DNA from: JAHEJX01 sp041605955
Lineage (GTDB): Bacteria > Actinomycetota > Acidimicrobiia > Spongiisociales > UBA5794
Reading direction: 5' to 3'
DNA length: 21,413 nt
NCBI GenBank assembly: GCA_041605955.1
Contig: JBFIXI010000074.1
Coordinates: forward strand, 1-21,413
A model generated the notes under the pieces. It saw nothing but the letters and a program-made list of their open reading frames with translations. It had not been told where the DNA came from and did not search any database. Position 1 is the stretch's first letter, and each line of letters begins with the position of its first letter. The position numbers were made by a program, and so were the translations under genes. Of this stretch, positions 14,003 to 21,413 are shown one piece after another.

Positions 14003-15210
14003 CCGCCGACCTCTCGGAACGTTGCCCGCACTGCGTGAACGACGTCGGCGACGTCCTGAACGGTCAGTTTGGGCGACAGCGGTAGCGAGAGCGTCCGGTC
14101 CGAGATCCATTCCGAGTTGGGCAATGGCGTGCGCAGCGCGAAGTTCTCCCGATAGAACTCATGCAGATGGACTGCCCGGTAATGGATGCCGGTACCGATG
14201 TTGCGGCGATGCAGCCCCGCCTGGACTTCGTCCCGAGTTGCCGTGATGTGGTCCAGATCGAGCACCAGTGTGTACAGGTGGCGGGCGTGGCGGGTGCCTT
14301 CCTCCTCCGCAGCCGGCAGAAAGACCGGAAGGTCGGCAAACGCTTCGTCGTAGATTCGCCAAATCTCGATGCGACGCTGGAGGCTCTTCTCGACTCGCTC
14401 GAGTTGATGGAGCCCGAGCGACGCCTGCAGGTCCATCATGTTGTATTTGAATCCTGGCTCTGTGACCTCGTAGTGCTTGAACCCGGCATCCGAGAAGCGA
14501 GCCCACGCGTCGGCGCTGAGACCGTGGAGGGCCAACCGCTTGATGCGAGCCGCCCACTCGGGATTCGAAGTTGTCACCATGCCGCCTTCCCCGGTGACGA
14601 CGTTCTTAGTGACGTAGAAACTGAAGACTCCCAGATCGCCCAGGGTTCCTGCGTGCCGACCGTGATACGTGGTCTCAATTGCGTGCGCGCAGTCCTCGAT
14701 GACCTTGAGATCATGGCGGCGGGCGATGTCGAGAATGGCATCCATGTCGCACGCCCGTCCCGCGAAATGCACCGGTACCACCGCCCTGGTGCGGGGGGTG
14801 ATTCGCCTTTCGAAATCCTCCGGCGACAGGCACATCGAAGCCCGGCCGACGTCGGCGAAGACCGGTGTTCCCCCCGCATGGATTACGGCGTTGGCCGTCG
14901 CTGCGAACGTCATCGAGGGAACGATGACCTCATCGCCCGGCTCAACTCCGGCCACCAGCATCGAGAGGTGGAGGCCGGCGGTGCAGGAGTTGAGCGCCAT
15001 TGCGTGATCGGCTCCCACGTAATCACGGAACGACTCCTCGAAGGCAGCTACTTTGGGACCCGTACCGATCCAGCCGCTCCGGAGGGAGTCGACCACCTCG
15101 GCGATCTCCTCGTCCAGGACTTGGGGACTACCGTAGATGAGATAGTCGGAGCGGATGGGCAACCCGGACTCGACTTCACCATGAGATATTGGGCCATCCG
15201 TTACCGACAT
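13999..15210 (-). CDS. DegT/DnrJ/EryC1/StrS-type sugar aminotransferase
   Basis: A PLP enzyme of 403 residues. It probably transfers an amino group to a keto-sugar nucleotide to make an amino sugar for a surface glycan. Family motifs are PGDEVIVPSMTFAATANAV, VVPVHFAGRACDM, KVIEDCAHAIETTYHGRHAG (Asp173 contacts the PLP ring) and the Schiff-base Lys202 in FSFYVTKNVVTGEGGMV, then the C-terminal GIHYRAVHLHEFY and LPLSPKLT. Length is normal. ATG 15210 is preferred over the in-frame TTG at 15216, because GGGAG sits six bases before the ATG and abuts the TTG. It is the last intact gene of the leftward cluster, 70 bases after the neighbouring glycosyltransferase-like gene, so it may be co-transcribed. 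The sugar substrate cannot be read from sequence. Confidence 0.93.
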   Translation of the reverse strand: MSVTDGPISHGEVESGLPIRSDYLIYGSPQVLDEEIAEVVDSLRSGWIGTGPKVAAFEESFRDYVGADHAMALNSCTAGLHLSMLVAGVEPGDEVIVPSMTFAATANAVIHAGGTPVFADVGRASMCLSPEDFERRITPRTRAVVPVHFAGRACDMDAILDIARRHDLKVIEDCAHAIETTYHGRHAGTLGDLGVFSFYVTKNVVTGEGGMVTTSNPEWAARIKRLALHGLSADAWARFSDAGFKHYEVTEPGFKYNMMDLQASLGLHQLERVEKSLQRRIEIWRIYDEAFADLPVFLPAAEEEGTRHARHLYTLVLDLDHITATRDEVQAGLHRRNIGTGIHYRAVHLHEFYRENFALRTPLPNSEWISDRTLSLPLSPKLTVQDVADVVHAVRATFREVGG

Positions 15211-15280
15211 CGGCAACTCCCGACCCGATCACTACTCACTGCGTTTGAGTGACCTAGGGCGCGCTGTTGAACGACCGCGT

Positions 15281-16438
15281 TCACCGAAACCCTGCCCGGT
15301 CGAGCATACTTCCGAGGACGGTGGAAGCTTCAAAGTACTCTTCGGCGATGGCTCGAGCAGCCCGACAGTGAGTGTCATAATCTGAGTCAAGTGCGGCCAG
15401 GGCTTCAATAATCTCCTCTTCGTTCGAGAAGCTGAACACACCCTCACCCGTCGGAAGCCAGTCCGAGAACCCGGTTTCCTGGTGGAGGACGGGACGCCCA
15501 GCTGCCAGAAAGCAAATACTCCGGTCGCTGAACCAGCCGCTTGCGGCAGCCACGTATGCGTGCTTGGCGATCCCAAGGTCGGCCATTGATCCGGCAATGA
15601 AACCTCGGTAAGCGCGCATCGTCCTCGTCGCTTCCAAGGGATTCTCCAAACGCCACCCTCGCGCACGGAGTTCCTCGCGAGGAGCATCTTTTCCTCCAAC
15701 CGCCAGAACGAGTTCCCGATCCACAGCCTTTGGTAGATCGATAAAGCGTCGAAGCTCGCGGTTCTTATGCCCGTAGATGCGACCGTCGACCGTGACATCC
15801 GGGAAAGCCCCCCAATGCATGAGGGTCGTGACAGGGAGGTTGGTGGCTCCCCGTTGTGGGTTCCAAAGGCGCGTTGCCGCCACCGATCGAGCCGGAAGCC
15901 ACTCTCGATCGGCCGTTGGTATCGTGCAATCCTCCTGGCCTATGCGGACGCCAATCGAGAACAGCGTGGGATACCGAGCCAGCGCTGGAGCTATGACTTC
16001 GTCGCCCGTGATCATTCCGTGCTGCGTGAAGACCGGATCGCCGTCGATAAAGCCGCGTCGCGTACAACGCTCGAGATCGTCAAACCACGTCTCGTCGGCG
16101 AGTGTGAGAACGAAATCGGCTCTGTCCAAGGCATCTTGTAACGCCTTCCAACCTGACCCGTGGCAGTGATCGTCGTGGTCGATGAAGCTGAACATCGATT
16201 CGGCGATGCCGTAACGTGGAAGAACGCGACGTATGTAGCGAATGGCGAAACTGGGGTCGTCGGTCACCGTGTCCTGATCGGTGTCGTAGCACTCGACCTT
16301 CCGATTCTGACGTTCCACGTAGTGGATGTCGTACCCGAGATCGCGTAAACCGGCAATGTAGTGAAGGTTGTAGTAGGTCATGCCGGCGACCGGGAACTTG
16401 CCGATGAAGCCAACGACTACTGCCAAAGGTCGCCTCAT
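15281..16438 (-). CDS. Glycosyltransferase-like protein, paralogue 1 of 3
   Basis: A protein of 385 residues, without membrane helices. Its N-terminus (VVVGFIGKFPVAGMTYYNLHYIAGLRDLGYDIHYVE) looks like the first Rossmann half of a GT-B glycosyltransferase: a strand, a Gly-rich loop, and the helix-'GL..LG.D..YVE' step. The C-terminal half holds the signature GWFSDRSICFLAAGRPV from residue 301, then HQETGF and LPTGEGVFSF, like the donor-binding end of GT-B enzymes (CgeB/group 1 type). The same blocks recur in the genes at 16435-17631 and 18337-19542, so the three are clearly paralogues. This copy has DPVFTQ like paralogue 2, but a more divergent middle. Its ATG overlaps the upstream stop as ATGA (16435-16438). 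Sugar donor and acceptor are unknown. Confidence 0.8.
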   Translation of the reverse strand: MRRPLAVVVGFIGKFPVAGMTYYNLHYIAGLRDLGYDIHYVERQNRKVECYDTDQDTVTDDPSFAIRYIRRVLPRYGIAESMFSFIDHDDHCHGSGWKALQDALDRADFVLTLADETWFDDLERCTRRGFIDGDPVFTQHGMITGDEVIAPALARYPTLFSIGVRIGQEDCTIPTADREWLPARSVAATRLWNPQRGATNLPVTTLMHWGAFPDVTVDGRIYGHKNRELRRFIDLPKAVDRELVLAVGGKDAPREELRARGWRLENPLEATRTMRAYRGFIAGSMADLGIAKHAYVAAASGWFSDRSICFLAAGRPVLHQETGFSDWLPTGEGVFSFSNEEEIIEALAALDSDYDTHCRAARAIAEEYFEASTVLGSMLDRAGFR

Positions 16439-17631
16439 GGTTGTGAACTACCGATCGGTGAAGTGGCTGCGGACCCTGAGAAGGCTGTAGCGATTAGCGC
16501 ATCAAGAATCAGCTTCGAGTCGAAGTGGGCCTCGGCGATCTCGAATGCCGCTCGTCGGTGTGTGTCGTAGCGACGGTTGACGTCCTCGATGGCTGCAATT
16601 GCTCCGTCCAGATCGCGGAATGCGGCAATGCCGTCACCCAGAGGCAACACGCCGTCGAGCCCCGTATCTTGCACGACAACGGGACGGCCCGAAGCCAGGT
16701 AGCACGCCGAACGACAACTGAACCAACCAGCCTGGCCTACAACATAGCCGTTCTTAGCTACGGCGAACTCGGCGTGTGACCCCCGAAGATAGCCCCGGTA
16801 GCTCTCGAGATCGGGACAGACCGTGTTGGGATCCACGATCTGCCATTTGCGATGCCGGAGAAGGTCGACAGGAGCTCCTGCATCCTTACCGGCTGCCATG
16901 GCTACCTCAAGGACAACGGGCGAAACGCGGTCTGGGAGATCCATGAGTTTCTTGAACTCCACATCCTTCTGACCGTAGGTCTTCCCTTCGAAGGTAATGG
17001 GCTTATAGCTCGACCAGTTCATCACGGTTGTGAAGGCCGAACGGGGTTTCTCCCGGGTGCGCCATGCGTCGAGAAGAATCGGTTGCCGCGTCGGCCGCCA
17101 ATCATGCCCAGTGGCAAGCGACGGGTTGTCGGCGACGTTCTCACCGAAAGTGAAGAACACGTCATGCTGGTCTATAAGGGCTCGAAAATCTCGTTGCCCA
17201 CGCCGCAGCTTGAGCTGCGTAAAGACCGGGTCTGAGTCGACGTACACCAACAATGCACCCGCTGCGTACTGCGCAGGCTGTGCAAGCGTCCCCGACACGT
17301 TGATCAGTAGATCTGCTGAATTCACGATGTTGCGTCGTCGCGAATCTGACAGTCCGTACCATCGCGGCCCGCGCGGGAACCGATAGGCCCAACGATCCCC
17401 GAGCCCGAAGTTAGTCATCACCTTGCTCAAATACTCCGCGTTGTAGTCAGCAGTGTCGCTGATGCCTCCTTGATGCGGGTTATAGGGCCATTGACCAGTG
17501 TCCTCGAAGTAGTACACGTCGTGCCCCAGGGCAGCCAGACCGGCCGGGTACTGGACGTAGTCCCACGCCAAGCCGCCCAGCGGGTACTGGGCGATGAGGC
17601 CCGTGACGATGATTCTCAAGCCAGCTATCAC
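16435..17631 (-). CDS. Glycosyltransferase-like protein, paralogue 2 of 3
   Basis: A protein of 398 residues of the same family as its two neighbours: N-terminal RIIVTGLIAQYPLGGLAWDYVQYPAGLAALGHDVYYFED, central DSDPVFTQ, FTTVMNWSSYKP, KTYGQKDVEF and ESYRGYLRGSHAEFAVAKNGYV, then GWFSCRSACYLASGRPV from residue 302. The Asp of the GWFSDRS block is Cys here, the only such change among the three. The C-terminus has a 12-residue Ser/Ala-rich extension. The start is GTG 17631, overlapping the sulfotransferase stop as GTGA; TTG four codons later is an alternative that would begin exactly at RIIVTG. Its stop overlaps the next start as ATGA. The role is inferred as a GT-B glycosyltransferase; nothing identifies its sugar. 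Confidence 0.8.
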   Translation of the reverse strand: MIAGLRIIVTGLIAQYPLGGLAWDYVQYPAGLAALGHDVYYFEDTGQWPYNPHQGGISDTADYNAEYLSKVMTNFGLGDRWAYRFPRGPRWYGLSDSRRRNIVNSADLLINVSGTLAQPAQYAAGALLVYVDSDPVFTQLKLRRGQRDFRALIDQHDVFFTFGENVADNPSLATGHDWRPTRQPILLDAWRTREKPRSAFTTVMNWSSYKPITFEGKTYGQKDVEFKKLMDLPDRVSPVVLEVAMAAGKDAGAPVDLLRHRKWQIVDPNTVCPDLESYRGYLRGSHAEFAVAKNGYVVGQAGWFSCRSACYLASGRPVVVQDTGLDGVLPLGDGIAAFRDLDGAIAAIEDVNRRYDTHRRAAFEIAEAHFDSKLILDALIATAFSGSAATSPIGSSQP

Positions 17632-18335
17632 AGCATGTATCCGAACTCACGAGCAAGGGCATCGGCGCGCCTACCGAGTGGCGTCTCAGCGACATCTCTC
17701 CACACGAATGTGTCGTCTCGGGGACGAGCATTGACTGATCGCGGGACGGCGGCGAGTGCTGCCTCAAGCTCTGAATCAGTACACGCCCCGCAGAACAACT
17801 CATCAATGCTTCGAAGCAGTGCCAGGTCGATACCCTCGAGTTGATACTGGAAATATGGTCGGTCCTCTCGCTTCAAAACATCAGCGACAATCCCATTCCA
17901 TGACACCCAATACTGAAGGCACCGCCCTAACTCTGAAGGCTGTTCGAAGACTTCCGGCGCATACCGTCGAATTATGGTTAGAAAATCCTCATGGTTGTCA
18001 GCCAGATACTCAGAAGGCTTGGGCGGGAAGGCAAAGAAGCCGATTCCGAGATGTGACCTGACAACGGCCTCCGGATGCCGAACTTGATGGAGAACGAGCG
18101 TTCCGGGTCCACTCAAGTGCAGGAAAGGCGCTGCAAGAAACGATGATGCGCCATCGAGATCGTCGAAACCCTCAAAGACGTCTTGTCCTTCCTCGAGCCG
18201 TTTGACCCTATGGATACTGAAGACTCGCTCGTGGCTCGTCGGATGTCCGAGTGCTGTAAGAAGTTTCGCGATGTACTTCGTGCCTGATCTGCTACATCCG
18301 GTAACAACGAACTTGGGAGAGACCGGTCCCCGCAT
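17628..18335 (-). CDS. Sulfotransferase-family protein
   Basis: A protein of 235 residues. Near the N-terminus is VTGCSRSGTKYIAKLL (residues 11-26), a close fit to the 5'-phosphosulfate loop of PAPS-dependent sulfotransferases. Residues 82-95 (LHQVRHPEAVVRSH) fit the 3'-phosphate-binding motif (RxP...S). The rest is helical, as in prokaryotic sulfotransferases acting on glycans or lipids. It probably puts sulfate on the glycan made by its neighbours; some relatives in such loci have other roles, so the donor is not proven. ATG 18335 follows the upstream stop by one base (TGA-C-ATG) and begins just before the loop; TTG 18371 is an alternative that would overlap the upstream gene by 35 bases. 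The stop overlaps the next start as GTGA. Confidence 0.82.
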   Translation of the reverse strand: MRGPVSPKFVVTGCSRSGTKYIAKLLTALGHPTSHERVFSIHRVKRLEEGQDVFEGFDDLDGASSFLAAPFLHLSGPGTLVLHQVRHPEAVVRSHLGIGFFAFPPKPSEYLADNHEDFLTIIRRYAPEVFEQPSELGRCLQYWVSWNGIVADVLKREDRPYFQYQLEGIDLALLRSIDELFCGACTDSELEAALAAVPRSVNARPRDDTFVWRDVAETPLGRRADALAREFGYML

Positions 18336-18336
18336 G

Positions 18337-19542
18337 TCACGCCAGCCCAATGTGATCGCAGATTTCCCCAAGCACTAGCGAAGCCGCCAAATAATCGTTG
18401 GCGATCTCTTGGGCTGAGCGCGCATGGGCTTCGTAGTCGGACGAAACCTGTTCCGCGGCTTCGGCTGCGTCGTCTTCCGACGAGAACGGCATGAGCCCTT
18501 TACCCGTAGGCAGATAGAACCCGAATCCAGTGTCTTGCGTGATAACGGGCCGACCAGCCGCGAGGTAGCAAGCACTCCGATCGCTGAACCAACCTGTGCG
18601 GAGACGCACATTCAGGTCTTTGGCGACTGTGAACTCGGCATGGGAAGAGCGCAGGTACCGCCGGTACCGTCCTGGATTCGCCACTGTCGAGGCTTCGCGG
18701 AGCCTCCAACCATGCGACCGCAGCATCGCTGCGTCCCCGTCAGGTACGCCTCCCAGCGTGAGCTCAAACCCAGACAGCACTCGGGAGGGGAGTCGGAGGA
18801 CCTTGGCGAACTCAAGATCCTTCCTCCAGTGGTACGTTTCGCCCCGCCACCGAACGTCCTTGCCTCGATTGCTCCAATTGCCAACCGTCGTAAAAACGAG
18901 AGGACCGTCGGGACGAGCACATTCCCACCACTCGACGATGACTGGCGGGCGAGTGGGCTGCCAATCAAAACCCTCGCTGGGTAGGCGGCACTGGTCATCG
19001 CCAATGTTGGCAGCGTACGTGAAAAGGTAGTCGTAAGCCTCCAGTTGCTTAATGGTCTCCTGGTCATTCTCATCCACAGAAACCTGAGTAGATCCTGGAT
19101 CGGTCTCGATGAGGACGAGACACTGCGCCTGACGGTGACTATCGCGGATTTCCTGTGCGCCGCAGAGATTGAGAACCGCGTCTGCCCGTCGATATAACTT
19201 CCGCAGACCTGCTTCATCCAGTCCGCCGAGAACCTCTTGCGTCCCTGGGGACCTGTAGACCCAGCGATTGGCTAGGCCGATCAATCCCATGTTGTGAGCA
19301 ACGTAGGCCACGTTCTCGCGGTAGTTCGAAGTGCGCTGAAACGTTCGCGGATGATACGGATGCTTGTCGCTGTCCTCGACATACCAGACATCAAAGCCCA
19401 ATTGCCGCAACCCGACGACGTGCTGAAGAACCTGCCATGTCATGCCACCGAATGGGAAGGATCCCAGAAGCCCCCACAGCACCACAACGCCGCGCTTCGC
19501 AGGTGGGTACGGCTTCTGGGCGAAATATCGCTCGAGGCTCAC
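18337..19542 (-). CDS. Glycosyltransferase-like protein, paralogue 3 of 3
   Basis: A protein of 401 residues with the same block order as paralogues 1 and 2: VVVLWGLLGSFPFGGMTWQVLQHVVGLRQLGFDVWYVED at the N-terminus, ETDPGSTQ (where the others have DPVFTQ), FTTVGNWSNRGKDV, ETYHWRKDLEF, YRRYLRSSHAEFTVAKDLNV, then GWFSDRSACYLAAGRPV from residue 317, and QDTGFGFYLPTGKG. It has a 16-residue N-terminal extension (MSLERYFAQKPYPPAK) missing in the others. The start is GTG 19542, overlapping the upstream kinase stop as GTGA. It resembles paralogue 2 more than paralogue 1 in the middle region. A GT-B fold is inferred from the Rossmann-like N-terminus and the donor-site-like C-terminus; the family has no characterised member I can name. 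Confidence 0.8.
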   Translation of the reverse strand: MSLERYFAQKPYPPAKRGVVVLWGLLGSFPFGGMTWQVLQHVVGLRQLGFDVWYVEDSDKHPYHPRTFQRTSNYRENVAYVAHNMGLIGLANRWVYRSPGTQEVLGGLDEAGLRKLYRRADAVLNLCGAQEIRDSHRQAQCLVLIETDPGSTQVSVDENDQETIKQLEAYDYLFTYAANIGDDQCRLPSEGFDWQPTRPPVIVEWWECARPDGPLVFTTVGNWSNRGKDVRWRGETYHWRKDLEFAKVLRLPSRVLSGFELTLGGVPDGDAAMLRSHGWRLREASTVANPGRYRRYLRSSHAEFTVAKDLNVRLRTGWFSDRSACYLAAGRPVITQDTGFGFYLPTGKGLMPFSSEDDAAEAAEQVSSDYEAHARSAQEIANDYLAASLVLGEICDHIGLA

Positions 19543-20465
19543 ACCACACCGCTCTCTTCTGCGTGCATACGCAAGGCATCGATCTGGCCTTGCATTTCAG
19601 GATCCGTGGACCACTCCATCCGGTCGCCCAACCACCGTACAAGCAGGTAAATCCGGGCTGCCGCGACCTCTGCGGCGAAGGATTCGGCCTCTATGCCACG
19701 GTGGGAAACGTATCGTTGCTGAGCATCAGCGGCAGATTCCGGCGACAATCCGTCCAACAGAGCCACCACGTCAATGCACGGGTGGGCCAGCGCGGCGGAT
19801 TCCCAGTCAACGGTGATTAAACCTTCGGGAGTCACTAGCAGATTCTCTGGGTAGAACTCTCCATGGACCAGCGACTTTGGACCACCGCATAGGCGATCGA
19901 TCCAATGGTCCGAGCGTAAGACGAAGGCCTTAAACCATGGCTTGCGCCGCACGTTCTCCGGCACGTAGTTCGACGCCCTGCAAACCCAAGCCTTGTAGTA
20001 CGCGTGATCGTACCGGGTCAGCCAGCGTGGAAAACGGGTCTCGTCAGACACAGCCATCTCGTCGTGAAAAGCAGCCAGCCACGATGCGGCCTGTTCGAGT
20101 CCCTCATACCAATCAACGCACTCGGACAATCGCGTACCCCCCGAAATGAATTCGAGGTAGAGCTTTGCCCATGTTTTGTCAACGCTGTACCCGAAGTATC
20201 TCGGGGTCGCGGCTCGACAGTCGGCCAATATCTCGGCGTAAACCGCCGCTTCGTACGGAACCCCACCGCGGTGACCATGAGCGCGGTGACGCCGGTCGGC
20301 TTGTTCTGGGTTGCGCTTCTCCATCTTGCAGAGGACTTCAAAGGTCTCTTCCTCAAGCTGGCAGGTCAAGAGCTCTGCTCGATGGGTACTCGCTCGAACC
20401 AATCCTCGACGACTCGTCACCGTCCACGGCTCTGCCCAATCGGAAAACACCGCTGGACCCGTCAT
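19539..20465 (-). CDS. Aminoglycoside-phosphotransferase-fold kinase
   Basis: A protein of 308 residues with the APH/choline-kinase fold. Visible are a probable ATP-binding lysine in VLCKMEK (K48), the catalytic-loop motif LVHGEFYPENLLV (from 199; H201, E203, N208) and the metal-binding ITVDWESAALAHPCIDV (D220). The catalytic loop has HGE where typical APH enzymes have HGD; HGE forms exist in some branches of this fold, so activity is possible but not certain. In this setting it more likely phosphorylates a sugar, lipid or polyol than a drug. ATG 20465 is chosen; GTG 20507 is an in-frame alternative. A 14-residue leader frame with a better ribosome-binding site ends one base before the ATG. 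The next gene overlaps by GTGA. Confidence 0.82.
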   Translation of the reverse strand: MTGPAVFSDWAEPWTVTSRRGLVRASTHRAELLTCQLEEETFEVLCKMEKRNPEQADRRHRAHGHRGGVPYEAAVYAEILADCRAATPRYFGYSVDKTWAKLYLEFISGGTRLSECVDWYEGLEQAASWLAAFHDEMAVSDETRFPRWLTRYDHAYYKAWVCRASNYVPENVRRKPWFKAFVLRSDHWIDRLCGGPKSLVHGEFYPENLLVTPEGLITVDWESAALAHPCIDVVALLDGLSPESAADAQQRYVSHRGIEAESFAAEVAAARIYLLVRWLGDRMEWSTDPEMQGQIDALRMHAEESGVV

Positions 20466-20466
20466 G

Positions 20467-20511
20467 TCACCCCCACACGCGGCCTGCTGCGTGAGGCGTC
20501 CCCACACCCAT
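20467..20511 (-). CDS. Possible 14-residue leader peptide before the kinase
   Basis: ATG 20511 opens a frame MGVGTPHAAGRVWG ending in TGA at 20467. AGGAGG (revcomp of 20521-20526) sits nine bases upstream, a much better ribosome-binding site than any before the kinase ATG at 20465. Only one base separates the leader stop from that ATG, the same TGA-C-ATG arrangement as at 18335-18339. It may serve to load ribosomes onto the kinase gene by reinitiation. Alternatively the AGGAGG could serve the in-frame GTG 20507 of the kinase itself at a long 13-base spacing. No known peptide is matched. Confidence 0.35.
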   Translation of the reverse strand: MGVGTPHAAGRVWG

Positions 20512-20534
20512 GCAACGATTCCTCCTGGGCGTCA

Positions 20535-21413
20535 TCAGTCACTCGTCAGGTCCTCGGCAAGGCGTGACGTTGTCAGCAGCCGGGCACCTGACGGAGTGGA
20601 GACCGGGATCGGCCGCCTCGGTATAACCCGCGCTTTCCTAACCTCGAAGATGGTTTCGCACAAGGCCAAGGTGCTTGCGCGATGTGCTACCACAAGCGCG
20701 GTCCGCCCGGCCATGAGTCGCTCCATGGCCTCCATGATGCTGCCCTCGGTTTCGGTGTCGACCGAGCTCGTGGGCTCATCGAGGATGAGAATCGGGGCAT
20801 CCTTCAGGAACGCCCGCGCAAGGGAGATTCGCTGGCGCTCGCCCCCTGACAGACTCATTCCGCGTTCGCCGACAAGCGTGCCATACCCGTCCGGGAGCTT
20901 GGAAATGAACCCATGTGCTTCCGCGGCTTTGGCCGCTGCGACCACGTCGTCGAAATCGGCGTCTGGGCGGGCATAGGCAATGTTGTCACCGATCGTCGTT
21001 GAGAACAGCAGCGGCTCTTGCAGCACGATCCCGAATTGGCGGCGAAGATCGTCGAGCTTGTACTCCTTCAGGTCGACACCGTCGAGACGGATCAGCCCAC
21101 GGGTCGGATCGTAGAAACGCGTGAGAAGCGAAACCAGGGTCGTCTTGCCGGCACCGGTCCGTCCGGCGATGCCGATCCGTGATCCAGGCGCAATCACCAG
21201 TGACACGTCGTCGAGAACCATGGTCTCACCGTCATAGGTGAATGAGACGTCCTCAACGGCGATACTCCCGGCTGCCCGGCGGATCTGCTTCGCGTCGGGA
21301 AGCTCAACGACATGGGGAACCTCATCGACCAACTCAAAGGCTCTCTGTGCGCTCGCCAGGTGGTTCTGGAGCCCGAGCAGCTGGCTGCTGATCGACTTGA
21401 GTGGTCCGTAGAG
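20535..21413 (-). CDS. ABC exporter, ATPase half (5' end outside window)
   Basis: Open from the window edge (21413) to a TGA at 20535; 292 residues are visible, and the membrane domain is mostly outside. The first 27 residues (YGPLKSISSQLLGLQNHLAS) match the end of an exporter transmembrane domain. The nucleotide-binding domain is complete: Walker A GRTGAGKTT, Q-loop in VLQEPLLFSTTIGDNI, signature LSGGERQR, Walker B ILILDEPTSSVD and H-loop VVAHRAS. It belongs to the MsbA/multidrug-type exporters that move lipids, lipid-linked sugars or peptides across the membrane. After the H-loop the usual 'D.I.VL..G.I.E.G' ending is replaced by IFEVRKARVIPRRPIPVSTP and a longer tail. It lies upstream of the glycan genes on the same strand, 69 bases before the kinase ATG, and is the likely exporter of the product. 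Confidence 0.9.
   Translation of the reverse strand, partial: LYGPLKSISSQLLGLQNHLASAQRAFELVDEVPHVVELPDAKQIRRAAGSIAVEDVSFTYDGETMVLDDVSLVIAPGSRIGIAGRTGAGKTTLVSLLTRFYDPTRGLIRLDGVDLKEYKLDDLRRQFGIVLQEPLLFSTTIGDNIAYARPDADFDDVVAAAKAAEAHGFISKLPDGYGTLVGERGMSLSGGERQRISLARAFLKDAPILILDEPTSSVDTETEGSIMEAMERLMAGRTALVVAHRASTLALCETIFEVRKARVIPRRPIPVSTPSGARLLTTSRLAEDLTSD

Overview
The window looks like a contig fragment from a high-GC actinobacterium, most likely in or near the class Acidimicrobiia. That placement is inference. It rests on GC-rich codons, a DUF222/HNH ('13E12-type') endonuclease, Thr-rich linkers after lipoprotein and membrane anchors, Asp-Trp-Asp-Gly-Asp-Gly propeller repeats, an acyl-CoA carboxylase epsilon-like subunit, and many genes that seem to be transcribed without a leader (a TANNNT box 6-9 bases before the start codon and no Shine-Dalgarno).

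Layout. 1-1344 (+): a small envelope/stress operon with a truncated multi-pass membrane protein, a 19-residue hydrophobic peptide, a PRC-barrel protein and a CsbD-like protein, closed by a strong hairpin. 1383-1727 (-): an unrecognised 114-residue protein. 1907-3130 (+): the DUF222/HNH endonuclease. 3147-5377 (-): lysC-asd, the first two steps of the aspartate pathway, overlapping by GTGA; lysC carries an internal Shine-Dalgarno and ATG that would yield a separate regulatory beta subunit. 5456-8483 (+): a membrane-anchored cyclophilin, a PHP-domain phosphoesterase and an orphan sensor histidine kinase. 8425-9092 (-): methylmalonyl-CoA epimerase coupled to a small acyl-CoA carboxylase epsilon-like protein whose 3' end lies antisense to the kinase. 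9232-10983 (+): a secreted protein joining propeller-type repeats to an apiosidase-like (DUF4038) TIM barrel. 11038-12222 (+): a thiolase. 12225-13331 (-): a lipoprotein with a virginiamycin-B-lyase-like propeller. 13411-14002 holds no intact gene, only a decayed methyltransferase.

13999-21413 (-) is one long gene set read right to left. It has an ABC exporter (cut by the window edge), an APH-like kinase, a glycosyltransferase-like protein, a sulfotransferase, two more paralogues of the same glycosyltransferase-like family, and a DegT/DnrJ-type sugar aminotransferase. Four junctions use ATGA/GTGA overlaps or a 1-base gap, so the central five genes are probably one translationally coupled message. 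Base composition drops here (about 57% GC in two 60-base lines I counted, against about 67% in one line of the housekeeping half). My reading is a locus for making, decorating (amino sugar, sulfate, perhaps phosphate) and exporting a cell-surface glycan or glycolipid. The three divergent paralogues are the least described part and the best candidate for a new system. No tRNA, rRNA, CRISPR array or insertion sequence was recognised.
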